This document shows, in pieces, positions 7,618-17,494 of a DNA stretch of 64,000 bases; position 1 is the first letter of the stretch, and each line of letters opens with the position of its first letter. Both the position numbers and the translations under genes were made by a program. The notes below the pieces were generated by a model. That model did no database searches and was not told the origin of the DNA. It worked only from the letters and a program-made list of their open reading frames with translations. This DNA is from an uncultured Sphingomonadaceae bacterium (lineage in GTDB: Bacteria; Pseudomonadota; Alphaproteobacteria; Sphingomonadales; Sphingomonadaceae). The stretch is taken from positions 86,662 through 150,661 of the forward strand of contig CANLBM010000008.1 in the NCBI GenBank assembly GCA_947488845.1, read 5' to 3'.

Positions 7618-9708
7618 ATGACAAAATTTTCAAAATCATTCAGCACCGCTCTCCTCCTGACAGCGTTTACCGCCCCTACATTCGCGTCGGCACGCCCGAT
7701 GACCGTGGAAGATCTTGCCACGTTGAAACGCATGGGTTCTGTTGCCGTTTCTCCGGACGAGAAATTTGCCGTCTATGACGTCACCGAAACCGAACCGGAG
7801 AGGTACGAACGGTCCAGCGCGCTCTATCTCCTCGACCTGAACACACCCGATGCAGTACCGTCCCGGATCGCAGATCAGGCTGGCAAAAGCGAACATAGCC
7901 CCGCTTATGCGCCGGATGGCAGTCTATATTATCTAAGCGACGCCAGCGGCTCCGAGCAGCTTTGGCATGCTGTTATTGCGCCAGGGGGTAATGTCGGTGA
8001 ATCGGTGCAAGCGAGTGATTTAAAAGCCGATATCTCCGGTTTCAAAATATCGCACAGCGGAGACAAGATTGCGCTGTGGGGCGATATCGCCAGAGACTGC
8101 CCGACCTTCGGCTGCGAAGACGACGGTAACAAGGCAGAGCCCGGCCCCGGAACCGGTCGCGAATATGACGAGCTGTTCATCCGCCACTGGTCGAGCTGGG
8201 AAACGCCCGGCAATTACAGCCGGATTTTCGCCTTTGACCTGGCAGACGGAAAAGTCGCGGGAGACGGCACCGCACTAGATGGTGATCTCGTGGGGGACAG
8301 CCCATCCAAACCATTCGGTGGCGGAGAAGAAATCACCTGGGTCCCGGGCGAGGATGGCGTCTTCTTCACCCTCAGAACCGCTGACCGGAACGAGCCGAAG
8401 TCGACAAATCTCGATATTTACGGCGCGATGGTCAATGGCAAGGAGACCGTCAATTTCACCGGCCAGAACAAGGCTACCGACACGCTGCCCGCCTTTTCAT
8501 CGGACGGCGAATGGCTGGCCTGGGCAGCGATGGAGCGACCAGGTTATGAGGCCGATCGTCTGGTCGTAAAACTTCGCAAACAGGGCAGTGATGAGGACGA
8601 AGCTATAGCCTTGACCAAGGACTGGGACCGCTCGGTCGGATCGATCGTCTGGACGCCGGACAATAAACATCTCATCGTTACCGCTCAGGAAGTGCTTGAT
8701 CATCCCGCATTCGCGGTTGAAGTCGAAACGAGCAAAGTCACGCGCCTGACACCGGGCGGCAATGTCGGCTCGACCATTCCGTTGCAGGACGGCTCGCTGA
8801 TTTACACCATGAACAGCCTGCAGGCGCCCACCGACCTGTATCGCCGTTCGGCAGACGGCACGATCACACAGCTGACGAATATCAATGGCACCGAACTGGC
8901 CGAGATCGACAAGGTCGATATCCAGAGGTTCGACTTTGTCGGTGCCGACGGAGAGCAGGTCTGGGGGCAGATCATCAAGCCCCAAGGCGCGACCGGCAAG
9001 CTGCCAATGGCATTTCTCGTCCACGGCGGCCCCCAGAGCAGTTTCGGCAACAGCTGGTCGACCCGCTGGAATCCGAAAGTAATGGCAGCCCAGGGCTATG
9101 CTGCGGTTACCATCGATTTCCATGGTTCTGCCGGTTACGGCCAGGAATTTACCGACAGCATCAATCAGGATTGGGGCGGCAAGCCGCTGGAAGACCTGAA
9201 GCTGGGCTATGCAGCGGCGCTGGAAATCGATCCGCAAATCGACGGCGAGCGGTCCTGCGCTCTCGGTGGCTCCTATGGCGGCTATATGATGAACTGGATC
9301 GCCGGCAACTGGCCCGACCGCTTTGACTGCCTGATCAACCATGCCGGTGTTTTCGATTTGCGCGCGATGGCGCTGAGCACCGAAGAGCTGTGGTTCGATC
9401 AGTGGGATCATGGCGGCAACTGGTGGTCACGCCCCAATCCCGAAAAATGGAATCCCGTCAACAAGATCGCCAACTGGAAAACACCAACGCTGTTCATCCA
9501 TGGCGAAAAGGATTTCCGCATTCCCTATACCCAGAGTATCATGCCGTTCACGGTTTCCCAGGAAATGGAAATTCCCTCCAAATTGCTGATTTTCCCGGAC
9601 GAGAATCACTGGGTGCTCAAGGGCAAGAATAGCGTTCAATGGTATCGCACGGTATTTGACTGGATGGGCAAGTGGACATCGGCTGATAGTCAGGAAGGCG
9701 CAGACTAG
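7618..9708 (+). CDS. S9 family prolyl oligopeptidase-type serine peptidase
   Basis: A 696-residue exported peptidase of the dipeptidyl/acylaminoacyl peptidase group. It has a signal peptide (about residues 1-23), a beta-propeller region with WD40/PD40-like strands (about 30-420) and a C-terminal alpha/beta hydrolase domain (about 440-690). The catalytic triad can be placed: Ser552 in GGSYGGYM, Asp632 in HGEKDFRIP and His664 in DENHWV. The oxyanion region HGGPQSSFG is present. It probably cleaves short peptides in the periplasm. Its TAG stop overlaps the GTG start of the next gene, so the two are coupled. Confidence 0.93.
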   Translation: MTKFSKSFSTALLLTAFTAPTFASARPMTVEDLATLKRMGSVAVSPDEKFAVYDVTETEPERYERSSALYLLDLNTPDAVPSRIADQAGKSEHSPAYAPDGSLYYLSDASGSEQLWHAVIAPGGNVGESVQASDLKADISGFKISHSGDKIALWGDIARDCPTFGCEDDGNKAEPGPGTGREYDELFIRHWSSWETPGNYSRIFAFDLADGKVAGDGTALDGDLVGDSPSKPFGGGEEITWVPGEDGVFFTLRTADRNEPKSTNLDIYGAMVNGKETVNFTGQNKATDTLPAFSSDGEWLAWAAMERPGYEADRLVVKLRKQGSDEDEAIALTKDWDRSVGSIVWTPDNKHLIVTAQEVLDHPAFAVEVETSKVTRLTPGGNVGSTIPLQDGSLIYTMNSLQAPTDLYRRSADGTITQLTNINGTELAEIDKVDIQRFDFVGADGEQVWGQIIKPQGATGKLPMAFLVHGGPQSSFGNSWSTRWNPKVMAAQGYAAVTIDFHGSAGYGQEFTDSINQDWGGKPLEDLKLGYAAALEIDPQIDGERSCALGGSYGGYMMNWIAGNWPDRFDCLINHAGVFDLRAMALSTEELWFDQWDHGGNWWSRPNPEKWNPVNKIANWKTPTLFIHGEKDFRIPYTQSIMPFTVSQEMEIPSKLLIFPDENHWVLKGKNSVQWYRTVFDWMGKWTSADSQEGAD

Positions 9709-10379
9709 TGTCCTATTTTTCGACCGAAAATCGCGACGGCACCACGATCGTCACCCTCACCAATGGCGAACGCAACACGCTCCATCCCGAGTTGCTTGAG
9801 GAAGGGATCGCGGCCTTGCAGGCGCTGGCGAAAGACCCTCCCGAAAACGGCATTGTCCTGACCGGAGCCGGCGAACATTTTACCTGCGGCATGGACACAA
9901 AAATCGCCGCGGCTCTGGACAAGGCGGGCCAGATTCAGGCCGCGGCGGCGATTGATCGCTTTGCGGCCGCGCTGCATCGCCTGCCCTGTGCGATGGTGGT
10001 TGCGCTAAACGGCAACACGATTGGCGCAGGCGGCATCATGGCGCTCGCGGCGGACTGGATTATTGCCGCGCAGGGTGATTACAAGATCGGACTGCCGGAA
10101 GCCAAGGCCGGCCTTCCCTTCCCGCCCGTACCGCAAGCGATCCTCGATCATTGGCTCGACCCTGTCTGGCGGCGCCGGTTATCACTATCCTCGCATTTGC
10201 TGACACCCGTGGAAGCCTTGAGCGCCGGATTGGCAGATGAATTGGCGGAACCGGCTCAATTATTGGAACTAGCGCTGGTGCGCGTAAAGGAATTGGCGGC
10301 TCAGCCGGGATTCAAGGCCTGCAAACGGCAGTTGCGGGCCAAAGCCAATGCAGAAATTGACGCCATTCTGGCAATCTAA
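9708..10379 (+). CDS. Crotonase/enoyl-CoA hydratase family protein
   Basis: A 223-residue crotonase-fold protein. The oxyanion-hole segments are LTGAGEHFTCGMD (about residues 51-63) and ALNGNTIGAGGIMALAAD (about 102-119). Typical catalytic Glu residues are not evident, so the CoA substrate and reaction are unknown; isomerase or hydrolase activity is possible. Its GTG start lies within the stop codon of the peptidase gene (TAGTG), giving translational coupling with an enzyme of unrelated function. It resembles the crotonase at 1671-2363 in size and layout. Confidence 0.8.
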   Translation: MSYFSTENRDGTTIVTLTNGERNTLHPELLEEGIAALQALAKDPPENGIVLTGAGEHFTCGMDTKIAAALDKAGQIQAAAAIDRFAAALHRLPCAMVVALNGNTIGAGGIMALAADWIIAAQGDYKIGLPEAKAGLPFPPVPQAILDHWLDPVWRRRLSLSSHLLTPVEALSAGLADELAEPAQLLELALVRVKELAAQPGFKACKRQLRAKANAEIDAILAI

Positions 10380-10387
10380 TTCCCCGT

Positions 10388-10467
10388 GTCATTGCGAGGA
10401 GCAATGCGACGAAGCAATCCAGAGCCGCGCGTACCGCTCTGGATGACTTCGCTACGCTCACAATGAC
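10388..10467. repeat. Palindromic interspersed repeat, GTCATTGCGAGGAGC type
   Basis: Imperfect inverted repeat of about 80 bases. The left arm starts GTCATTGCGAGGAGCAATGC and the right arm ends CTACGCTCACAATGAC, with a near-perfect AATCCAGAG / CTCTGGAT core around a short loop. It fills most of the spacer between the crotonase gene and valS. The same type of REP/MITE-like element is widespread in alphaproteobacteria. It would form a strong hairpin in RNA. Confidence 0.7.
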
Positions 10468-10512
10468 GATTAGACTGTTGTCTCGCACCAAAACCAATGC
10501 CAAAGGCTCAGC

Positions 10513-13233
10513 ATGACCTTAGATAAAAATTTCGACCCCGCCGCCATTGAAGCACGCTGGTATGAGCATTGGGAAACCAAGGGCCTTTTCCGTCCGGAGC
10601 GCGATGATCGCGAGCCGTTCACGATCGTCAACCCGCCGCCCAATGTTACAGGCAGCCTGCATATCGGCCACGCGCTCGACAATACATTGCAGGACATCAT
10701 CATCCGGCACGAGCGGCTGAAGGGCAAGGACGCATTGTGGGTCGTCGGGATGGATCACGCCGGCATCGCCACCCAGATGGTGGTCGAGCGCCAGATGAAC
10801 GAGCAGCAGCAGAAGCGCACCGATTTCACCCGCGAGGAATTTGTCGAGAAAGTCTGGGAGTGGAAAGAGGAAAGCGGCGGCACGATTACCGGGCAGCTGC
10901 GCCGGCTGGGCTGTTCGATGGACTGGTCGAACGAGCGCTTCACCATGGACGAGGGCATGAACGAGGCCGTGCTCAAGGTCTTTGTCGATCTCTATAATGA
11001 TGGCCTGATCTATCGCGACAAGCGGCTGGTCAACTGGGACCCGGCCTTGAAAACCGCGATCTCCGATCTGGAAGTTGAGACCAGCGACACCAAGGGCAGT
11101 TTCTGGCATTTCAAATATCCGCTCGCTGACGGCGTGACGCTGGATAACGGGCAAGACTATATCGAGGTCGCAACCACACGGCCGGAAACGATGCTGGCCG
11201 ATATGGCGGTTGCCGTGCACCCAAGCGATGACCGCTATAAGAGCGTTATCGGCAAGGAAATTCAACAGCCGATTACGGGACGCCGGTTCAAGATCGTAGC
11301 CGATGAACATGCCGATCCGGAACTGGGTTCCGGCGCGGTGAAAATCACCCCTGGCCATGATTTCAACGATTTCGAGGTTGGCAAGCGAGCCGGTTTCGCG
11401 GCTGGCGAAATGCTCAACATGCTCGATGGCGAGGCCAATGTCTGCCAGACGGCGGACGGTCTGGTGCCCGAGGAATATATCGGTCTGCACAGGTTCCGGA
11501 AAGACGGCGTCAACGGCGCCCGCGAACTGGTTGTCCAGCAGATGAAGGAACAGGGCTACCTGATCCCGCATGTGTCAAAGAACAAGGACGGCGAACAGGT
11601 CGAACATGACGCCGAACCGCGCACCATTGCCACGCCCTTCGGCGACCGCGGCGGCGTGGTTATCGAGCCATGGCTGACCGATCAATGGTATGTCGATGCC
11701 GAAACCCTCGCCCAACCGGCGATCAAGGCGGTTCGCGACGGCGATATCGAGATCGTTCCGAAGAGCTGGGAAAAGACCTATTTCAACTGGATGGAGAATA
11801 TCCAGCCCTGGTGCGTCTCGCGGCAGCTCTGGTGGGGACACCGGATTCCGGCATGGTTTGACGAGAATGGCAAAATTTACGTCGCCATGGATGAAGCATC
11901 AGCGCAGGCGCAAGCTGGCGCAGATGTCGCGCTTACCCGCGACCCCGACGTTCTCGACACATGGTTTTCCTCCGCCCTATGGCCTTTCGGCACATTGGGC
12001 TGGCCGGAGAAGACCAAGGATCTGGAACGCCATTATCCGAATGACCTGCTGATCTCCGGCTTTGATATCCTGTTCTTCTGGGACGCGCGGATGGCGATGC
12101 AGGGCATCCAGTTCATGAAGGAAGTCCCGTGGAAGAGGCTCTATCTGCACGGCCTGGTGCGCGCCGAAGATGGCTCGAAAATGTCCAAGTCGAAGGGCAA
12201 TGTCGTCGATCCGCTAGGTCTGATCGACCAATATGGCGCAGATGCGCTACGCTTCTTCATGGCGGCAATGGAAAGCCAGGGCCGCGACATCAAGATGGAT
12301 GACAAGCGGGTCGAAGGCTATCGCAATTTCGCCACCAAGCTGTGGAATGCCTCCCGCTTCTGCGAAGTAAACGGTATCGGCGCAAGCAAGACGCTCGCTG
12401 CCCCCGAAGCCGCCCTGCCCGTAAATCGCTGGATCATCAGCGAGGTGGTCGAAACCCAGCGCGCACTCGACAAGGCACTGACCGACCTGCGCTTCGATGC
12501 GGCAGCCAACACCATCTATCACTTCACCTGGGACCGCTTCTGCGACTGGTATCTCGAGCTGATCAAGCCCGTTTTGCAGGGCGAGGATGCCAGCGCGGCA
12601 GACGAAACCCGCACCATCGCCGGTTGGGTGCTCGACCAGATCATCGTCATGCTCCACCCATTCATGCCGTTCATTACGGAAGAGCTCTGGCACAGCATGG
12701 GCGACAGAAAATATGATCTGATCGTCGCCAAATGGCCCGAGCCGAAAGCGGAAATCGACAAGGAAGCAAAAGACGAAGTCGACTGGCTCATTCGTCTTAT
12801 CTCGGCCGCTCGCACGGCAAAAGTCGAACTCAACATTCCGCCCGGAACAAAAATGTCCGCCCATGTCCGTGATGGCGACGATGCTCTGGCAAAACGCATT
12901 CAGCGGCAAGGCTCTGCGCTGGACCGTGTCGGCAGGCTGGAAAGCTTTTCCTTTGATGCTGCCCCGGAAGGCGCGACAGCCCAGATTGTGGTAGACGGTG
13001 CAACTTATGTTCTGCCACTGGCAGGTGCCGTCGATTTCGAAGCAGAAAAAGCACGGCTAACCAAAGCGCTGCAAGCATCGCGGAAAGAAGCCCAATCTTT
13101 GTCAGGCCGTCTCGGCAACGCCAATTTCGTCGAAAAGGCGAAACCGGAAGCGGTCGAAAAAGCTCGTTCCGACCTGTCCGACAAAGAAGCGGAAGCCGAA
13201 CGGTTACAGGCGGCGATAGATCGGCTGGGATAA
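10513..13233 (+). CDS. valS: Valyl-tRNA synthetase
   Basis: A 906-residue class I aminoacyl-tRNA synthetase that charges tRNA-Val. It shows the HIGH signature (His50-Ile-Gly-His53 within [13 protein letters not shown]), the CP1 editing domain (about residues 190-345), and the KMSKS loop at about 556-560 ([14 protein letters not shown]). The anticodon-binding region runs about 620-770 and a C-terminal coiled coil about 840-905 is rich in Glu, Lys and Ala, as in other ValRS. The length is normal. It stands alone, preceded by a palindromic repeat. Confidence 0.98.
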   Translation: MTLDKNFDPAAIEARWYEHWETKGLFRPERDDREPFTIVNPPPNVTGSLHIGHALDNTLQDIIIRHERLKGKDALWVVGMDHAGIATQMVVERQMNEQQQKRTDFTREEFVEKVWEWKEESGGTITGQLRRLGCSMDWSNERFTMDEGMNEAVLKVFVDLYNDGLIYRDKRLVNWDPALKTAISDLEVETSDTKGSFWHFKYPLADGVTLDNGQDYIEVATTRPETMLADMAVAVHPSDDRYKSVIGKEIQQPITGRRFKIVADEHADPELGSGAVKITPGHDFNDFEVGKRAGFAAGEMLNMLDGEANVCQTADGLVPEEYIGLHRFRKDGVNGARELVVQQMKEQGYLIPHVSKNKDGEQVEHDAEPRTIATPFGDRGGVVIEPWLTDQWYVDAETLAQPAIKAVRDGDIEIVPKSWEKTYFNWMENIQPWCVSRQLWWGHRIPAWFDENGKIYVAMDEASAQAQAGADVALTRDPDVLDTWFSSALWPFGTLGWPEKTKDLERHYPNDLLISGFDILFFWDARMAMQGIQFMKEVPWKRLYLHGLVRAEDGSKMSKSKGNVVDPLGLIDQYGADALRFFMAAMESQGRDIKMDDKRVEGYRNFATKLWNASRFCEVNGIGASKTLAAPEAALPVNRWIISEVVETQRALDKALTDLRFDAAANTIYHFTWDRFCDWYLELIKPVLQGEDASAADETRTIAGWVLDQIIVMLHPFMPFITEELWHSMGDRKYDLIVAKWPEPKAEIDKEAKDEVDWLIRLISAARTAKVELNIPPGTKMSAHVRDGDDALAKRIQRQGSALDRVGRLESFSFDAAPEGATAQIVVDGATYVLPLAGAVDFEAEKARLTKALQASRKEAQSLSGRLGNANFVEKAKPEAVEKARSDLSDKEAEAERLQAAIDRLG

Positions 13234-13326
13234 TATTGCTCTAGAATATCAGCAATTTGGCTAAATTTGGAACCAATCGGAGATGGTTCTCCGCCTTCGC
13301 GGCGATACTAGCTTCCGATATTTCGC

Positions 13327-13761
13327 CTAGCTATCGTCCCCGCGCCGCATTTTTTCGGCACCGGCGCGCATTTTCTCGGCCCCTTTACGCATTTTTTCCG
13401 CACCGCGCCGCATTTCCGGGGCGCTTGCCAGCAACTGCTCCGCCGTGACTTTCGTGTCTCGGTGGCCATTCTGGTGCGCCGCCTCGCGTTCGCGAAAAGC
13501 ATCATCGCGTTCCAGCCGGTCAGCATAGGCTTCCATTTCGTCGGCGCCGCGCAACATCTCCTCTGCACCTTTCTCCATGCCAGCGGCAGCTTCGGCCATC
13601 CCGGCCGTCACCTGGGCTTTGATATCCCGCGCAAGCGTTTTGCTCCATTCTCCTTGGTGCTGGTGTTTCGCATTACGCGCCTGACTGGCCATCGCCGGCA
13701 CTATCGACGTCGCGACAAGGACCGCTCCCGCAGCAAACGAGAAATAGCGTTTATCAAACAT
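13327..13761 (-). CDS. Exported heptad-repeat protein, function unknown
   Basis: A 144-residue secreted or periplasmic protein with an N-terminal signal peptide (about residues 1-25, ending MASQA). The rest is very hydrophilic and alanine- and glutamate-rich. Near the C-terminus a seven-residue unit of the type RRGAEKM, RKGAEKM, RAGAEKM is repeated in tandem, and a related GMEKGAEEMLRGADEM stretch occurs in the middle. This predicts long amphipathic helices, perhaps a coiled coil. ATG 13761 is preferred because GGAG lies 6 bases upstream; ATG 13773 also fits the frame. No known domain is recognised. Confidence 0.65.
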   Translation of the reverse strand: MFDKRYFSFAAGAVLVATSIVPAMASQARNAKHQHQGEWSKTLARDIKAQVTAGMAEAAAGMEKGAEEMLRGADEMEAYADRLERDDAFREREAAHQNGHRDTKVTAEQLLASAPEMRRGAEKMRKGAEKMRAGAEKMRRGDDS

Positions 13762-13891
13762 CGGATTCTCCATGTCATCTTGCCACGCCCGATGCGTGAC
13801 CTAGTGACTACGAGTGTAATCGACGGCTACGGAATTGATACCGGCCATCGATCAACAGCCAATGGAAATGGACAAACGGACGGAGCCGCGT

Positions 13892-15595
13892 TTACCGGCC
13901 TTGCGCTCTCCAGCGCTTGATTACCCGCTGGATGATTTCTTCTTCGCCACCTTGCTCGCGCCATAGCTCGGAGAATACCGGATCTTCCGAAGCCGGACGC
14001 CGGTCCTCGGCTAGGGTATCGAGAGAAACGCGGATCGGAATGGCAACGCCTTCGCCGCAGCAAATCACTTCACGATTGCGCAAGGCTGGAATGGAGTCGA
14101 GAAATCCGCGCGCACCTTCCGGCATAGCGGCTTTCACAAAGGCCTGATCCCGGTCATTGTTGAGACGCATCGACAGGATTGTACCACATTGCGAGAGCAC
14201 GCCTTCGGCCAGATCCGACGGCCGCTGGGTGATGAGACCCAGAGAAACACCATATTTACGGCCTTCCTTGGCGATCCGGCTGAGAATATCGCGAACACTG
14301 CTTTCCTCGGCGACATCATCATTGGGAATATATCGATGCGCTTCCTCGCAGACCAAAAGCATCGGCCGCTGCGGTTCATTGCGGGCCCATATCGCGTAAT
14401 CGAACACCAGGCGACTGAGCACAGAAACCACGGTAGGCGTGATTTCGGACGGCATTGCCGAGACATCGATAATCGAAATCGGTTTGCCCTCGGACGGCAG
14501 TCTGAAAATCTTGGCAAGAAATGCCGCCATTGTATCGCCGACAAGCATCCCGGAAAACATGAAGCTGTAACGTGGATCGGCCTTGATCTCGTCGATCTTG
14601 GATTTTAGCCGTTGATAGGGGGCGCTGTTGGTCGCCTTGTCGAGTTTGCCCATCTCGTTCTGCAATATCCCTGTCAGATCGGACAGCAAATAGGGCACAG
14701 GTGAATCCACGGTCAGCTTCGCAATATTGGCGGATGCCTGACTTTTTGCTTTTGCAGCCAGCAGGCATTTGGCGAGAATGTCGCAATCCATCTGTTTGGC
14801 ATCGCCTCTCGACTGCACAAACACTTCACAATGCTCACGAAAATTCATCAGCCAATATGGCAAGTTGAGATTGTTCACGTCGAACAATTTGCCGTTTTCC
14901 TTGAAGGCGGCAGAATATTCGCCGTGCGGGTCAATCATGATGATATGGCCCTCGGGAGCCAAGTCACAGATTTTATGGAGAATGAGAGCCGCAGAAGTCG
15001 ACTTACCGGTACCGGTCGAGCCCAGAAGCGCGAAATGCTTACCAAGCATGGCATCGACATATAGAGCCCCCCGAATATCGTCCGTGGGATAGACCGTACC
15101 GATTTCAACATTGGCGCGGCCATCGGATGCGTAGACCTGCTTCAGGTCCGCTGTAGTCACTGCGTAGACCAGCGAGGCTGGCGTTGGATAGCGGGTTACA
15201 CCACGGCGAAAATTGTAAATATGTCCGGTAAGCTGTTCTTCGTCACCTTCTCCCAGAAAATCGATCTCGGCGATCACCAGCCCCGATTGTCCTTCATAAA
15301 GCCTCTGAGTCCGGATATTGGCTAGCAGCCATGTCTGGCCAACACGAATTTTGACCTGGCTACCCACCTGACCAGCCATTTTGACCGTTGCGTCGGGATG
15401 ATCAAGCAATCTGGTCAGGACGGCACTATCCAGCACGATCTTGGAACCCGACCCCGCGATTTCGATGACTTCGCCAATTTTATGACCCTCGGTGCGCTTT
15501 GGAGCAGGAGCGTGGCCGCTATGGCTCTGCGTTTCATTTCCTGAAACCGGAAGAGGAGCAGATGCGGGAAAATTATGGGAACCCATGTCGGACAT
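13892..15595 (-). CDS. HerA-like (DUF87) hexameric ATPase
   Basis: A 567-residue ATPase of the HerA/FtsK superfamily. A HAS-barrel-like N-terminal region (about residues 35-150) precedes the DUF87 ATPase core. Walker A is LLGSTGTGKSTSA with Lys198, Walker B-like VIMIDPHGEYS follows, and a later LLVCEEAHRYIP gives the acidic residues. Archaeal HerA translocates DNA in double-strand break repair with NurA; bacterial homologues occur alone or in defence systems. No NurA or SIR2 partner is adjacent. Start MSDMGSH chosen for the AGGA site 8 bases upstream; a TTG at 15622 is possible. Confidence 0.88.
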   Translation of the reverse strand: MSDMGSHNFPASAPLPVSGNETQSHSGHAPAPKRTEGHKIGEVIEIAGSGSKIVLDSAVLTRLLDHPDATVKMAGQVGSQVKIRVGQTWLLANIRTQRLYEGQSGLVIAEIDFLGEGDEEQLTGHIYNFRRGVTRYPTPASLVYAVTTADLKQVYASDGRANVEIGTVYPTDDIRGALYVDAMLGKHFALLGSTGTGKSTSAALILHKICDLAPEGHIIMIDPHGEYSAAFKENGKLFDVNNLNLPYWLMNFREHCEVFVQSRGDAKQMDCDILAKCLLAAKAKSQASANIAKLTVDSPVPYLLSDLTGILQNEMGKLDKATNSAPYQRLKSKIDEIKADPRYSFMFSGMLVGDTMAAFLAKIFRLPSEGKPISIIDVSAMPSEITPTVVSVLSRLVFDYAIWARNEPQRPMLLVCEEAHRYIPNDDVAEESSVRDILSRIAKEGRKYGVSLGLITQRPSDLAEGVLSQCGTILSMRLNNDRDQAFVKAAMPEGARGFLDSIPALRNREVICCGEGVAIPIRVSLDTLAEDRRPASEDPVFSELWREQGGEEEIIQRVIKRWRAQGR

Positions 15596-15706
15596 TGCGG
15601 TTTTTCCTGTGTTACTGGTCAAAACACCGGACTAATGCGTCATGGTTAAGGAAGATTTACCGCGCCTAAAGAAAGGTAGATTCGCACGCTTGCCGCTGGA
15701 CAAGCG

Positions 15707-16477
15707 TCACATCTTGCGGAACAGATAACCGGCAGACCATCCTAGAAAAACCGAAATGAACACAGCAATCAAGCCATAAAGAAAGCCGTTGTTCTGGGAT
15801 AGATTGGTGATAAAGCGCCCCATTCCGATTTTTTCGATCGTAACCTCCTTGACTTCTGCCGCCTCTACCCGACCATCGAGAATTAGGAATGTTTCCGCCG
15901 TATAATCGCCTACCGGGACACTGGCAGGCAGATTGATCCGCGCCTGATACAACACGCTGTTGGTGATCTTCACGCTATTGGGCAAATTCTTGAAAAGATT
16001 TCCGCGGGCATTCAGATCCACCAGCCCGTTAACGAAGCGATCCAGTTCACGACTGTCGATCGCTCCAGCCGGAGAAAGCTGCAGATGATTTAGTCCCAGT
16101 TCGTAGATATCTGCCGTTTTTCCATCAACAATCTCGTCAATCGGCTTGGAAGACGCAACCGCGTAGAAACCGGGGGCGGAACGGAATTCGCTGCTCGCAG
16201 CATTGATCCAGATCCCCGCTATCTGCTGTTTTTCACGCACGACGATGGATTCAACCGGCCCCTTGAGAACAACCACGATATCTGCCTGATCGGTATTGCG
16301 CGTTCCCGGCGGATAGGTGATGGCACCAAAGAGCAGCAATTGTGCACCGTTGAAATCACCCCGGATGCTGATCCGATCCTGCGATACTTCCGGAACCAGT
16401 ACCGGGGTCGCAGCCACGGTCATGATGGCGATACCGAACACCGCAAGCAAGCGAGGCAAAAGAGCACCACGCCGCAT
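15707..16477 (-). CDS. TIGR02186 (Alph_Pro_TM) membrane protein
   Basis: A 256-residue protein with an N-terminal signal-anchor (about residues 5-27), a periplasmic beta-rich region and one C-terminal membrane helix (about 225-248) ending in LFRKM. This matches the alphaproteobacterial TIGR02186 family, which is nearly always encoded beside a TauE/SafE transporter, as here. It may be an accessory subunit of that exporter. ATG 16477 shares one base with the upstream stop (TGATG), showing tight coupling; a GTG one codon earlier is also possible. Confidence 0.8.
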   Translation of the reverse strand: MRRGALLPRLLAVFGIAIMTVAATPVLVPEVSQDRISIRGDFNGAQLLLFGAITYPPGTRNTDQADIVVVLKGPVESIVVREKQQIAGIWINAASSEFRSAPGFYAVASSKPIDEIVDGKTADIYELGLNHLQLSPAGAIDSRELDRFVNGLVDLNARGNLFKNLPNSVKITNSVLYQARINLPASVPVGDYTAETFLILDGRVEAAEVKEVTIEKIGMGRFITNLSQNNGFLYGLIAVFISVFLGWSAGYLFRKM

Positions 16478-17391
16478 CACAGGAGTTGCACCGTGTATAT
16501 TTCATCGGGCTGGAAGCCCAGACCCAAGGCCATGCGGATGGCAACAAGCAGCACCATGGCTGCCAGACTCAATCGCAAATATTCGGGTCGCATACGCTGC
16601 GCGAATTTTGCGCCCAGTTGCGCACCGGTCACGCTGCCGAGTAGCAGCAACGAGGCCAGAACGATATCAACCGCTCGTGTAGTCATGCTATGCATCATCG
16701 TCGATGCAATGGTCACGAACAGGATCTGAAACAGTGACGTTCCGACCACCACTTGAGCGCCCATGCCGAGCAGATAAAGCATCGCCGGTACCATGATAAA
16801 ACCGCCCCCAACACCCAGCAACATAGTCAGGATTCCGGTAAGCAGACCAAGCACGAATGGTGCGATCGGCGAAATATAGAGACCAGAGCGGTAAAAGCGC
16901 CATCGGAATGGGAGATTGGCGACCAAAGGATGATGACGCCTCTTCCGCGCAGGCATCGGCTTACCGGCGCGCAGTGCCCTGACGCTCTGCAAGGATTCTT
17001 TGAACATCAAACCACCGATACTCGAGAGCATCAGGACGTACAAAACATTGATAACAGTATCGATCTGGCCCCATCTCTGCAAAATCTGGAACAGCCCGGT
17101 ACCAATCAGAGTCCCAAATATACCGCCAACCACCAATATTCCGCCCATCCGGAAATCAACTCCCTTGCGGCGCATATGAGCAGCAACACCCGAAATACTG
17201 GCACCCGTGACCTGGGTGGAGGCAGAAGCGGCGGCGACCGTCGGCGGTATGCCGTAGAAAATGAGCAGCGGAGTAGTTAGAAAGCCGCCACCGACGCCGA
17301 ACATACCGGACAAAATTCCCACAAGACCGCCAAGCAGGACTATGACAAATGCATTGACTGAGAGATTGGCGATTGGGAGATATATGTCCAT
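16477..17391 (-). CDS. TauE/SafE family sulfite or organosulfonate exporter
   Basis: A 304-residue inner-membrane transporter with about eight hydrophobic segments in two halves. The family repeat is seen twice: GLVGILSGMFGVGGGFLTTPLL (about residues 22-43, partly quoted) and LTGILTMLLGVGGGFIMVP. A cytoplasmic basic loop (MPARKRRHH) separates the halves. Members export sulfite, sulfoacetate or related anions. It is translated with the TIGR02186 protein downstream. The substrate cannot be read from sequence. Confidence 0.88.
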   Translation of the reverse strand: MDIYLPIANLSVNAFVIVLLGGLVGILSGMFGVGGGFLTTPLLIFYGIPPTVAAASASTQVTGASISGVAAHMRRKGVDFRMGGILVVGGIFGTLIGTGLFQILQRWGQIDTVINVLYVLMLSSIGGLMFKESLQSVRALRAGKPMPARKRRHHPLVANLPFRWRFYRSGLYISPIAPFVLGLLTGILTMLLGVGGGFIMVPAMLYLLGMGAQVVVGTSLFQILFVTIASTMMHSMTTRAVDIVLASLLLLGSVTGAQLGAKFAQRMRPEYLRLSLAAMVLLVAIRMALGLGFQPDEIYTVQLL

Positions 17392-17494
17392 ATTCCAGTT
17401 GGACTAATCTCTTTTTGTTGCGGGATAAAGGGCGTTGCGGTTCGCAACGTCAAAAATCAATCCGTTTGCGGATCGGGGACTAAAATCGGCCCGC

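Noticed and set aside
13276..13300. Hairpin GAACC...GGTTC after valS as terminator
   Set aside because: Short stem without a T-run on the plus strand.
13330..13430. Short direct repeats looking like a CRISPR array
   Set aside because: They are the codons of the GAEKM heptad repeats in a gene, with 21-base spacing and no unique spacers.
13892..15595. HerA-like ATPase as part of a phage defence system
   Set aside because: No NurA, SIR2, DUF4297 or other defence partner is adjacent; neighbours are a TauE pair and an exported protein.
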